Of a stretch of DNA of 64,000 bases, positions 1-11,159 are shown piece by piece. The notes below the pieces were generated by a model. That model saw only the letters and a list, made by a program, of their open reading frames with translations. It had not been told where the DNA came from and did no database searches. Source of the stretch: Eonycteris spelaea (lineage: Eukaryota > Chordata > Mammalia > Chiroptera > Pteropodidae). Location of the stretch: contig PUFA01000007.1 in NCBI GenBank assembly GCA_003508835.1, positions 14,965,001 through 15,029,000 on the forward strand. Direction: 5' to 3'. The translations under genes were made by a program, and so were the position numbers. Within the stretch, counting starts at the first letter, position 1. Every line of letters begins with the position of its first letter.

Positions 1-542
1 TTGTCTATTTCTACTTTGACACATTTATCTATAAAGCTGCATTTAAAAGTTCTCTCCCTTTATTTTTATTACACTACACTTAAGGTGCTGCATACAGCTT
101 CTCCTAAACATGAGCTGTCCAGCACTGTTTTGCTGGGTTGATAGAATTTCAATGAATCGATAAAGTTAAAGTTGGCATTTTGTTTTCCTTTTAACATTTT
201 TGAAAAGTTAAAGATAGCTCCCAAAGCCTTGTTATCACTAATGTAGATTCCTAAGGATGAGTCAGTATAGGCTGAGAGGAAGGAAGGAACAGCAAGATAG
301 TGGCAAACGGAATAGTCATATCTGTGCTCCAGGATGGAATTTAAGGCCCCCGCTACACCTTCCAAATCTCAGGATATATGACATTGTTATGCTACACTAT
401 TATATCCTTCATTTTTCTTCCCATACACATCTTTATGTCCAATTTCTTCCTTAGGTAAGTTCCCTGGAAGTAGAATTATTAGGTTAAAGGGTATGCAACT
501 TTCTGAGGTTTCTGATAGATAATGCTGGCATCAAAGGTTTTT

Positions 543-653
543 TAATTCCCCCTCCCCAAAGCAAGTTCAAGGGAACTCATTTTATATACCTTTGAGTAAT
601 TCCCCTTACTCCCCAAAGTAAGTTCAAGGGAACTCATTTTATATACCTTTGAC
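543..653. repeat. Two-copy tandem duplication, period about 57 bp
   Basis: The block beginning CCCCAAAGCAAGTTCAAGG near 554 recurs near 611 with one substitution (GCAAG to GTAAG) and then about 40 nearly identical bases ending TATACCTTTGA. The upstream parts differ by a 3-base indel. The near-identity suggests a recent local duplication. No function is evident. Confidence 0.9.
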
Positions 654-891
654 AATTCAAGGTATGGTTCTCTTTTGAATCTTTAATCATTTTATTTTTT
701 TTAAAGTAAAATTACTTTGAGAAATTAATATTTGCTGTACAGTATATATCAACCTGCCAGGCAGAAGACAAAGGCAAAAGTTACTGAACTAAGCCACTTT
801 TACTGCCCAAATGTCCAATTAAAATTCAGTTATTGGACAGTCTATATATTGCCCTCTTGCAGTCCAGTTCCAAAAACCTGAATTTTTTTTT

Positions 892-1090
892 TAGGCAAGG
901 CAACCTTTGGTTAACCTCAGACTGCAAGGACCTTGTCAACTTACAATCCCTTACTTTTTATTTTTTTACACCTACAGAGCTCCTGGTCTTCCTAGGTGGT
1001 CTCCCATCCAAGTACTAACCAAGCCCGACCCTGCTTAGCTTCCGAGATCAAACGAGATCTGGCATGTTCAGAGTGGCATGGCTGTAGACC
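892..1090 (-). mobile_element. 5S rRNA-derived SINE, nearly full length
   Basis: Read on the minus strand, about 1090 down to 972 is a diverged 5S rRNA sequence. It starts GTCTACAGCCATGCCACTCT and includes the internal promoter segment AGCTAAGCAGGGTCGGGC and GTACTTGGATGGGAG. It is followed by an unrelated body of about 80 bases, ending TTGCCTTGCCT and an A-run. The same body recurs at about 44.3 kb, which shows a dispersed retroposon family and not a 5S gene. SINEs with 5S heads and a pol III type 1 promoter are known from pteropodid bats, springhare and fishes. Family assignment is inference. Confidence 0.85.
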
Positions 1091-3177
1091 TTGAAAGTCT
1101 TTAAAGAGACCTTTTATAGCAAATGTGTTATTAAGAAAACCTGTGTAACCAATAACACTTCCTTAAAAGGAATTCCACTATAGGAAGGCAGTGTAAGACA
1201 CGAAAGTGAGTGCTCTTAAAAATCTAGATATTTTCAATTTTCACATTACTTTTCATGTTTTAAGAATAAATAAACTTTTTCAGATAGTGACTATGTCTAC
1301 AGTATATATATAGTCCTATGTAACTACACTGCAAAGGGAAAATTAAGCTAAAACAGTATTTTGAGTTCCATTTAGTATTTTTATGTTTACTCTTTCTTTG
1401 TGGAAAGTTAAAACATTTTCCCCCTTTACCTTTAGGGACTGTGATGACTTAAGTGAAAATCACTTTCATAACTACAATGAATACTTATTTTAATTAACAG
1501 AGAACAAAAAGTGCATTGAGTCAGCTATAGAAGGGAACTGAGGATGATCTAGCACCGTAGAGAAAATATTATGCTCTATTAGGATTATTTTTAACCTCAT
1601 AGGTATCCACAGGTATCCATTTCATGAGATGCTACGAAAGCAGGCTTTGGCTTCACATAAACTGTGAAAGATGATATGAGTGGGGCCATATTAAAAAAGA
1701 GCCAGAGTGGCCATTTCAGAGGAACTGCTCTGCATGTCTTGTGTCTCTTTACATCCTGAACTGGATCAAACCAACATCCCAAGAAGTCAGTAAGAACAAG
1801 ACTATCTTGTCTGTAAGAACTGATGGATGAAAATGGACTTTGCTGACGACCGAATCACTATTAATCAATGAAGTACAAAGCTAAAATAAATAACAGTGAC
1901 CATATATTCTTACCTGTAAGGATTTCTTACGACCTCTTTTTTACTCTAACATTTAGAATTTGTGTGGCGCTCTACAGGAGATAATAGTAAGGGACAGAAC
2001 AAAGTTGAACTTCATGACTGCAATTCCCTTTTTGCAGCTGTGAATCTAGTACAGTAATAAGCACTGCCTTAGTTAAAAATTGTGGGATGTAACTAATATG
2101 CCTGCAAAAGGAATGAATAGTGAAAACAGCCTTGTCGAAATCATGGCTTAACTGCCACTTTTTAGTACCTGGAAATATATTATAGTTCAAAAAATATACC
2201 ATTAACTGTCTTGGGGCAGCAAGGGGTAGCAGGAGTAGGGTGATGCACAAAAATCTGTTTCCCTAAGATCAAGAGATGCTAATGAGAGAAAAGGTCCAGG
2301 CTAAAGAAAGTCATATCAAGTCATATCCTGAACTGGTCAATTTTAAGTTAATGAAAAATCATTCGTGGCTAAACTTTTAACTTATATAAAAGTAAAACCC
2401 TGTAAAACAAAGTACTGAGAAATTACCTGTAATTTGCTGCTAGCTCTACAAGTGTGCTATTTACCAACTCCTTAAAATTTATTCTTAAAATACAAAGATC
2501 TTCAAATGTACTTCAAGGCTCAAGAAGTGCTGCAAAATAATTAATTGTTCTGTCTTAATTCTAAATGCAGAAATAAATATAGGAGCGGTCACCTTCCTAG
2601 GCACTACTTGCTCTCCAGGGTGGCAAAGATATAAAGAACGTCTTTCAAAATCTAAGTAGCCAAAAATTGATCCGCAGGAAAGGCCTCACGTTACAGTTCT
2701 GAAATACTGACGTACACAGTGCATGCAGGCTGAAACGCTGATCATCGCACGGGCAACAAGTGCCTGAAACATCCTTTCCGTGAATTACAAAAGAGGCCGC
2801 CCCCAATATCTCAAAATCAGAAAAGCCCCTTTTACCTTCCCTAGCCATCTCAGGGGAATGGATAAAATGCCAGCGGCCAGATTCACAAGGGCAACACTTC
2901 GATTTTCTTTACAAGTTTGTCTTGTTTCTATGCCTGTGTAGCAAGACATTTAGTAACTTGCTTTCCCGAGAAACAAAAGAAACACGCAAATACTGTGTAT
3001 TCAAGCCGCTAACACTTTAGGTGCTTTCTGTTCACATTCACGGCAGTCCTACCTCTCGGCTGGAGTTCCCCTAAAGCCAAATACTAGGAACAGCTTTATC
3101 AACCCAGCGTCTGGAACAATCGCTGGAACTACCGAGTGCAGGGGCGGGGAGGAAACATTCGTGTCATCTGAACTTTT

Positions 3178-3200
3178 AAAAAAAAAAAAAAAAAAAAAAA
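3178..3200. repeat. A-homopolymer of about 22 bases
   Basis: An uninterrupted A-run lies just before the CpG-rich segment. A T-run of similar length follows at 3291-3307. No retroposon body is recognisable next to either run. Confidence 0.9.
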
Positions 3201-3369
3201 CCTTGCTGCCTGGGATCTCTTCTTGAGTTCAACAGGGAAACCAAAAATAGCTTTGCCGTGACAGAGGGAGTCGACGGAAACCTAAGACAATTTTTTTTTT
3301 TTTTTTAAAGCTGGTAAGTTCTTCGAGAAGACGGGAAAACCCAGGAGGCAATTTCTGGGAAAGGGAATA

Positions 3370-3970
3370 TGCGGAGCGAGGGAGGTAAGGCTGACGAATT
3401 TGGCGCGCGAGTCCCGCCAGGGAATGGAGTGAGCGGGGAAGGAGGTCCCCGCAGAGCGGGAGAGCAGAGAGGAGTGGCGAGGCGGCGACGTCCCCAGCCT
3501 CTGAAACGCGCACACACCGGGGCGATGTCCTCCAACTGTGGGAGACGAGAGGGGGCGGCGTCCGCAACCTGTGCGAAGAGAGGCCGCGGCCGCGGGGAGA
3601 CATCAGAAGGAGACTCACCGCTCTCGTCTGCTGGGCGCCGACTCCACCCGGCCGCACGACTCCGCTCAGCTAAGGCACCGGGAAGGGACGGGGACCGCGC
3701 TCCGAGCCGAGGCGGCCCGGACGCCAATCTCCCGGCCCGAAGGCCGCCGCTCCCGCGTCTCCGGGCCGCCCGGAGCCCGAACCTCAGCGGCGGACGCCTC
3801 TACTTCCGCCTTCTCTGCCCTCCCAGCGGGGACGGGGGCGGGACAGGGCGGAGGGAGGCGGAGGGAAGAGACAGAGAGGCCGAACTGGCCCTGCGCGCCC
3901 CCTGGTGGCGGTCCTCCAAAGCGCGCGGGCTGTGGCGCAGGCGCGTGCGGGCAAGTCTAGCTGTCAATCT
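3370..3970. promoter_or_regulatory. TRAF6: CpG island, probable TRAF6 promoter
   Basis: This is the most GC- and CpG-rich stretch in the window, with many CGCG, GCGGCG and CCGCC words. It includes a GC-box (GGGGGCGGGAC, 3834-3844) and an ETS-like TTCCGCC near 3803. The surrounding DNA is AT-rich. In mammals the gene upstream of RAG1 is TRAF6, transcribed away from it, and a distal alternative RAG1 first exon has also been annotated next to the TRAF6 promoter in human. The island could therefore be bidirectional. Long frames through it on both strands come from stop-codon scarcity in GC-rich DNA. Confidence 0.75.
3619..3830 (-). other. TRAF6: Probable TRAF6 non-coding exon 1
   Basis: TRAF6 is a RING-type E3 ubiquitin ligase that makes K63-linked chains downstream of the IL-1/Toll-like receptors, CD40 and RANK. 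Only a putative untranslated first exon is present. On the minus strand a strong donor, GAGAGCG|GTGAGTCT, places the exon end at 3619 within the CpG island. The 5' limit (about 3800-3850, near the GC-boxes) is a guess. The coding exons lie outside the window to the left. The evidence is gene order, island and donor; no TRAF6 protein sequence is visible. Confidence 0.5.
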
Positions 3971-4625
3971 AGAGCGCTCCGGCTCGGCTTTTCCAGCTCG
4001 GGTGGCAATCCCACTTGGGTATTCGTAAACACCGCAGTCCTGAATGTGTGTGTGTGTGTGTGTAAGTGTGTAAGTAAAAACTATGGCGACGAGAGGAACG
4101 AGTTCTTTCCAGGTGTAACTGTGAGCGAGCTGGTGAGCGACTGCAGCAAAAACAGTAATCCAGACACTGTATTTATAGCTTCCCTTATCCAAGCAGGAGA
4201 ATCCCCCAACTGGGCTAGATCACTTGACCTTCGGGAATTCTTAAATCCTTCCCCAATTCAACGTTCATTGCCACGGAAGTTTCCATGATAGGTAGAACCC
4301 TCTATTATCACCTGGTCCTTCCCCTTCAACCAGTCCGGGGGAGTCAAGCCATATATAAAAGTATTTTGAAACTGCTGCCAACTATACCATCCCCTTTTTG
4401 GAGGTCAATGTCATGAGAAAGCTATTTGAATCCCCTGTTTAACTGGATACAAACCTCTGAGGGATGTAGCAGGCACTTTGCAAGAGACGCAGGAAAGATT
4501 TTCATCCACCTCTGCAAACTTGAGTCATCATTCACACCGCTTGGGGGTGGTATGACAGGGCGGTGGTTTTTAAGTGTATGTATCCTGAAACCAGAATGCT
4601 TCTTTCAAATCTAGTTTTTTTTCCC
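3971..4625. other. Unique spacer with short (TG)n
   Basis: This spacer follows the CpG island. A TG/GT dinucleotide run lies at about 4044-4063. I recognise no gene, RNA or transposon in the remainder. Confidence 0.6.
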
Positions 4626-4629
4626 CTTT

Positions 4630-4800
4630 ATAAATTATATGACTTCAGATAATTAATCTGACTTTCTTCAAATTTTTCATCTCGTATTAAAGTGGGGAGA
4701 ATAATTGTACTTACCCGATAAGGTTGTTGAAAGGGTGAGATTAGTTAGTGATGTAAATAACCTAAGACGATCTAGGACACAGTATGTTCTCAATGAATGA
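4630..4800 (-). mobile_element. MIR SINE fragment (antisense)
   Basis: The order of features matches the complement of the MIR core: a degenerate 'cctcatctgtaaaatgggga'-like stretch, then 'gttgttgaaagggtgag', then a tail near 'cacagtatgttctcaatgaa'. It is old and diverged. Confidence 0.65.
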
Positions 4801-5154
4801 CAACAATACTGTATTTCCTGCTTTCTGGCAATAGATACTCATAGAAAATTCTTATGTTTTCAGGATAAGGATCTGCCACTGGCCAACTTCGTCTGCCCCA
4901 CCCTTTTTAAAAAATGTATTTTGAAATATGTAAGACATATAAAGAATTATACACACATCTGTGTGCTCACCACCCAGCTCAAGAAAGAAAACATAGCCAG
5001 TAGGATTGCTAGCCCCTATGTATCCCTCCGCAGCGGCCTCTCTGGCTTTATAAAAATAAATCGTTTATAGGATGACAAAGGGATCATTAAATGAAAATAA
5101 GAGGTGGAAAAAAGGAAGAGTAAGGGAGTTAGACCTCCTTCCTCTTATTAATAT

Positions 5155-5265
5155 GAGTTCTGGGGCCAGTGATGGGACCTCCATGAGGTTCAGTTTCCTC
5201 AACCATAAAAACAGGGATAATATTTATGGGGCTAATACTGTCGGGATAAACTCATAAAAAGGTAT
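5155..5265 (-). mobile_element. MIR SINE fragment (antisense)
   Basis: GGTTCAGTTTCCTCAACC followed by 'ataaaaacagggataata' matches the MIR core in reverse orientation. Confidence 0.6.
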
Positions 5266-5369
5266 GTGTAAGAGAATCCAGCATTGGACTTTCAAAAGAT
5301 TAGATTTGATGTGTCCTTTACCATTTTTATAAGCAACCTCAGGGGCCTCTTCTTACTTTCAAAGATCCT

Positions 5370-5765
5370 ATTTATTTTTCACAATTTTATATGTGGTGGA
5401 GAGTTTTAGTGTTCACCCATGACCTGGACTCACAGGAAACTTACACTTTCCTGTCACTTTGCAGTCAGACAGTGTTAAATGACTAGTTCTGGCCCAAAGC
5501 CTATGAGAAGAAGGGATGCATGCAATTAAAAGGCCAAGGCATTTGATTTTCATTGCAACACTCTCTTTCCCATTTGGCAACCTTGGAGATCATAGGGCAG
5601 GTATAGGAAGGTGGATCACTAAATTGCTCTGTGGAGGGCAATCACTTTGGAAAGTCAACTCACTTGCAGTGGATTTGCATGAGCAGGAAACAAATTGTTG
5701 TTGTTTTAAGTCATCAAGATGTTGGGGTTATGTTTTCCACAGGATAACACAGGATAACAAAGTTT
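5370..5765 (+). mobile_element. Possible MaLR/ERVL-type LTR remnant
   Basis: 'tgactagttctggcccaaag' and 'ctatgagaagaagggatgc', plus an end resembling 'ttgttgttttaagtcatcaagatgttgggg', recall the general layout of old mammalian LTRs of the MLT group. It is heavily diverged; the family is uncertain and no internal retroviral sequence is seen. Confidence 0.35.
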
Positions 5766-5920
5766 TACTCCTGGCTCTGCCTCTTATTAAAATTGGGACC
5801 TGATCAGGTGTCTTCATCTATAAAATTGGAATAAAATTTACTCTGTCTTCTTTTCAGAGCTCTTATGATTTCAAATGAGATTATATATGTGAAAACTAGG
5901 AAGTGCTATATAGAAAGAGC
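5765..5920 (-). mobile_element. MIR SINE fragment (antisense)
   Basis: 'cttcatctataaaattgga' and 'tgatttcaaatgagattata' match the antisense MIR core. It directly follows the putative LTR. Confidence 0.55.
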
Positions 5921-6529
5921 TGAATATTCTGATTAGTGGAGTTGCCTGATATGTATAATAACCACAATGCCCAGGTTTTCTGAAATGCTGCTAATTTAAA
6001 ATATTTTGTGCAGTCGTCCTTATATAAGTAATTCAAAGCACATAAAAATATTGTCACCATATCATTCCTGAACTGCTGTTGTTCACATTCTGTTTGAAAA
6101 ATGAAATAGGATACACCTTGCAAGCTGTTGCAAGTGGGAGTGGGCGAGTGAGAGATTTTGTTTCCCTCAAACATTTAGCAATAAGATTGCCCTCTAAGAG
6201 TTAAATTATAAAATTAAGGCACAATTCATTAATTTGAAACATTTATTGAACAGCCATGTGCGCGTGGCAGTCAGGAAGATGTGTTTATGTTCTGTATGAT
6301 CCCCTTCCACAATGAATAGGGTGTAACCAATAGGATGGTGTGAAAATGACAGAATGTGACTTCTTAGGCTAGGTTGTCTCCTCCAGGGTTCCAAAGGAAC
6401 CAACTCAAGAATTAACAGTTACTAAGGGAGAGTTTCTTGGAGGTCAAGGAGGGGTTGATTAAGAAATATTCTAAGTGACTGCATCTTATTTCATTCAGAA
6501 AATGAGCTCAAGACAAACTACAGTGTTTT

Positions 6530-6742
6530 ATCCTTCCTTCCTTCCTTCCTTCCTTCCTTCCTTCCTTCCTTCCTTCCTTCCTTCCTTCCTTCCTTCCTTC
6601 CTTCCTTCCTTCCTTCTTTCCCTCTCTCCATCCCCTCCTCTCCTCTCCCCACCCCTCTCATCCCTCCCCCTTCCTTCCTTCCTTCCTTCCTTCCTTCCTT
6701 CCTTCCTTCCTTCCTTCCTTCCTTCCTTCCTTCCTTCCTTCC

Positions 6743-6796
<54 letters not shown>

Positions 6797-6826
6797 TTCT
6801 TCTTTCTTTCTCTTCCTTCCTTCCTA
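6530..6826. repeat. Compound (CCTT)n-(CT)n microsatellite, about 300 bp
   Basis: The order is (TTCC)n at 6531-6613, an interrupted CT-rich linker (about 6614-6669), (TTCC)n at 6670-6745, (TC)n at about 6746-6794, then imperfect CTTT/CTTCC. One strand is almost purely pyrimidine for about 300 bases. The long frames read through it (PSFLPSFL and KEGRKEGR type on opposite strands) are repeat translations, not genes. Confidence 0.98.
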
Positions 6827-9800
6827 TCTCAGCTTCCATCCATTTGTCTATGCACCCACCTATGGTCTTTACATCTATTTTAGAATTAAAATTCACAAAT
6901 AAAATGATTTTCATGATTTTGATTGAAACTGATGGAAAGTGAATCTGATCGGTTGAACTGGTTTGTCAATGAGGACTGGCTTTATTAGTTAGGTTACATA
7001 GTAGATTTTCCTTATAAATTAAATGAGAATTGAATGATGTGTATGTGCAGCTCCGAAGTGTTTTCAAAAAAACACACAAGGCATGTATAAAATATACAAT
7101 ATGGGAGAATCACATTCTTTGCAATTGTTCGAACTTATTAAAAAATTTTAGATGCCAACCTTAAAAGTATCATCTTACAAAAGCACCTTAAAAGTGAGAA
7201 TCTTTTTCACAGCAGAAACAGGAAGAGCGAGAAAGTAAATATGTTAACCTTTGAGAAAATTATAGATCAAGAAAGACTGAGTTAATCAGAACAGGAATTA
7301 GAGGTGATGGTGATGGAGCCCAGAAAAAGGTCAAAGGTATCCAATGTGGCATTTCCCATGTGCATTCTATTTAGGGGGAGGAAGTGCTGTGCATCAAAAT
7401 CTCCCCTTAGCTGTCAATTTTCAAAGGCAGGAGTTTTGGAGATGACCTGATGTCATTAACCTTTGAGTTGTAAAAGCAAATTACCTATTGAATGATTTCA
7501 TGATTACTAACAGTGGCTAAATGAAGCCGAAAGATTCCAACAGAGGATTCTGGCCTTGGAATCGATTGCAAGTACGATAAGTTTCAGGGTAGTCCCCACC
7601 ATTTCTCCCTCCTTCCTCCCATCCCATTCTACCAAGATAAGGGAAAGTTCTCAGAGAGCAAAGGAAGGAGTAGATGAGGAGTGAAGTGGTAGGGAGTGGA
7701 GCGAAGAGGGACGGTGAAGGAGGTGTGTACACGTGTGGGTGTGTACTGGAAGGCTCCTGCCAGTAACTACAGCAGGCTTTGGCGCTGTTCCCTTGGCCCA
7801 GGCCACTGTCCTGACTGAGGGCAGACTGAGCTGCTAGGAGGCAGATGCTTAGTTTTGGAGCCCGCCTTGAAATCAGTGGGAGTCTCCCATATTGTTAGTG
7901 GCAATGAGTTTCTTTGGTAAAGCCTGACTACTATGAAGGATCTAAAATCCTTGCCCTTCCCTCTCTACCTTCTTTCCAAATCCAAATCAAGAACCTAGAC
8001 TTTTTGTGGCCACACTCATTTTTCCTGCTTCCAGAGAAAGGAGGGGATATCTTCATTACTTGGAGGAATGGGGAAGATAGGCACCTTTTCATGGCCTCGG
8101 GACCAATTTTTTTCCTAGTTTCACCACTATTCATCGAGCAATGTTGAGATAATAAGTTGACTCAATTTATTGCTTTCATTGAGGGAAAGAATGTGTTAGG
8201 CATAAGATGTAAGTATCTGATCTAGCTGTGAATTTTATTTTTAATGCAAACAATTACTTTAGTCTGATTTGTAGATCTGTTTCCTGCGAGCTGCATAAGT
8301 GTACAGGAACACTGGGTGGATAATACCAATTTTTGAACTGACAGAGCTAAAGGTCAGATTCCTTCACCAAGGTAAATAATACCTTGGTACATTCTTTTCT
8401 GGATACGTTTAATACAATTGCTATTAAGAAAAATCATCCAAAACTTCAGATAAAGTGAGAGGAAGGCTACATATCCTTTTGGTGTCATTGTTTAACATGT
8501 TTACCTAATAATTATTTTATTATCCACGTCTGAGAATTCACTTATGTTTGACTTTGCCATTTACTATGTGATTAAAGACCAGACACTGAAGTTACACATT
8601 AACTTAGAGATTTCTGTCCAATGAGAAGTCTAACCCCAGAGGTTAATGCACCATAGGATATTAACCAGTTTCTTACCTATTAAGCAGTGAAATTAATTTC
8701 AGCTTTCCTTTGACTGATTATATAAAAATCTCTGTTTTTCCAAGTCTCCTTTGAACCAGATTTATCATCTTACTAATTTTCTAATTAATGGATCGAATAA
8801 AATCTTAGATGCGTGTTCATTCTATGTTTGTATAGAAGGCTTGCGTTTAATTTTTTGAAAATTATTTTAACTCTACACCATGTCCGCTTGACTCTGCTTC
8901 TTTCCAACATTCTCATAGTGAATAAACTGCTCAGTCAGATTTTTCCATGTTTGATGTTCAACCTCTTGAATGACACAATGTTGATCCTATCAGGATGTTG
9001 GGATTCCTATTTAAAAAATCATAACCATGGCACTGTAACACAAAACCAAAAACGTATATTTAAGATTTTAGCTTACCCACATTCTGGAACGCGTAGAGGC
9101 TAATTATGTAGGAAGGTTCTGAGTCTGAAAGCCTCATTTGTGTGTGTTCCTGCTGGTTGCTTGGTGTGGAGACTCCCACACAGCAGCAGAAAGTGGGGTT
9201 TCTGAGGCAGAACAAGGACAAGTGTCCTGCACTGTGGCTTGAACTTACTTGGTGGGAAGAACAGGAAATATATTTTCAGCGTTCGATTAGAATTTATAAC
9301 ATAATTTCCCCAAAAGGCAATTAAATAAATAATATTAGTTCCCTTGAATTGCTCACAATGTAGTTGAAATAATGTCTTTTATGCAACAGTATTATTTTCA
9401 GTAATTGTATTTTTTCATTGCAATAAGTCACATAGTCTTCTGTCGGGGAGACTGGAAGATTATTTCCAATTTACAACATTGTTCTTATAGAAGATATGTA
9501 TTTTGTTTGGAACAACTAAATAAAAATGCTTTCTGGGAGAATAGACAATTCTTTGATAGATTGGGAACAGCCTACAGTGAGACCATGAGGTTTATTACAA
9601 TGACAAAATTGAGTAAATTAAAAGCTGCTTTACTAAAAAAGGAAATGAAAAGAGTGTCGTATGTGTGTTCTTAATACTATCACACCTTTTAGTTCTTTTT
9701 TTTTTTAATTACATACAGTAGGACACACTCCAGGTTCTTCTGAAGAACCCACATTTGCATTTTTCATATGGTGCTGTTATTAATACCTTGTGATTATTAA

Positions 9801-11150
9801 GAAAAAAATAATTTTCGATTTCAACATTTCATTCACTAAAAATGTTATACTTTCATCCCCATTTCTGCCAGAACAGAACATATTTCTTTCTAGATTTCCT
9901 CTGTAGAACATTGCTTTAATGAATAGCATGAGACTGACGACTTCCATATAACATGTTCTGGATGATAGCTTATACTCTGCTGCTGTAGGGAATACAACAT
10001 ACAATAGTGTGGAACTAATAATGATCTTTGAAAATTTGACTTGTGCATGTTGGAAGAGTTCCAATCTGGTTTTCTGAAGATGGCGATGGTGGTGTTTTCT
10101 TCTTAAGGCATTTATTAAGAGCTATTTACATTTTCTTTTGTTTTGTTTTCTGTACCAGTGAACCAGAGACATAAAGGATCAATGCCAGAAGTTGATAAAC
10201 AAGAGATAATTTTAGTCATGACTGGAGAGGCACGCTTTCTGATAGGAAATCTCTCTAAACTGAATTGGGGAAGAGCCAACTATCATATTCCAGAGAGGAA
10301 ATAAAGTATCAGAAATTCGAATACAAGTGGAAACTGCAATGATTCAACAGCTCTAGTTCCATTTGCTCTTAAAATAGTTATATTTATTTCGCTTCTTAAA
10401 TCAAGCATTTCCAATGTAATTAAAACGCCTCAAAATAATATTAAAGAATGTACACTTTCCTACTTATATGGCTATGCCTATGATAAATTTACTATCTTTC
10501 TAAGGTTATTTCTACCATATTTGCTTTTATAATGTATCAGTAAACTTTCATGCATGAATCTTCGCCCACGTGAAGATTCTTTGCATGAATCTTTGACTTT
10601 AAGATGGATTCCTTCAATGGAAATTGGTAAGTAGTCAAAGGCTGTGGATGTTTATGACTTCTCTTACAAATGACTTCCCAGAAAGAATGTCAATTTGTGT
10701 TCCCTTAGTTATCGGTGTGTATCTTACTCATTTTTCCTAGAATTCAAGGATCGAATATTATGTTTAAAAAATGAACACACGCACAAATAACTTTAAGAAA
10801 AAATTAAAATTCACATGCAACAAAATAGTCATGTTACAGAAGGGTAAAAAATAAAAGGTGAAAGTTTTCCCTTACATTTCTGAAACTCAGTTCTATTTTC
10901 TTGAAGTAAACACTGTGATGGAAAAACACACAACCAATTGAAATGTAACACCAAGGCCTTGATATTTTTATAATTACATTTGGTAAGGGGGGAGTGATTA
11001 CCTGTTAAGGCTTGGGGATCATGATAGCACAATCTCTATAAATATTACCCAATATATATCCATATTTAAGTTCCTCCAGTTGTACCCAAAATAATCCTTT
11101 AGAGCTATTTCTTTGGTTTAGTTTTCTAGCCAGGATTAAGTTTGCAATTG
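6827..11150. other. TRAF6-RAG1 spacer, no gene recognised
   Basis: AT-rich, apparently unique or very diverged sequence. I see no conserved protein motif, splice-bounded exon, structural RNA or young transposon. All frames are under 100 codons and show no recognisable product. Confidence 0.6.
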
Positions 11151-11159
11151 CATTTGCTT

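Larger units (their letters stand above)
1..3617 (-). other. TRAF6: Probable TRAF6 intron 1 (left flank, non-coding)
   Basis: No coding exon is recognisable here on either strand; I looked for the TRAF6 N-terminal and RING sequences on the minus strand and did not find them. The assignment to TRAF6 intron 1 is inference from the conserved mammalian order TRAF6-RAG1-RAG2 and from a donor-like sequence at the edge of the CpG island. Contents that can be named are a short tandem duplication, a 5S-derived SINE and an A-run; the remainder is unremarkable AT-rich sequence. Confidence 0.5.

Noticed and set aside
975..1090. A functional 5S rRNA gene
   Set aside because: It is diverged from 5S and fused to a repeated body that recurs elsewhere, so it is a SINE head.
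3229..4288. Several open frames of 77-219 codons on both strands through the CpG island
   Set aside because: They overlap each other in most frames, are rich in R, G, A and P as expected from GC-rich DNA, match no protein I recognise and have no exon structure.
6475..6942. Frames of 155 and 128 codons on opposite strands with PSFL and KEGR repeats
   Set aside because: They are translations of the CCTT/CT microsatellite.
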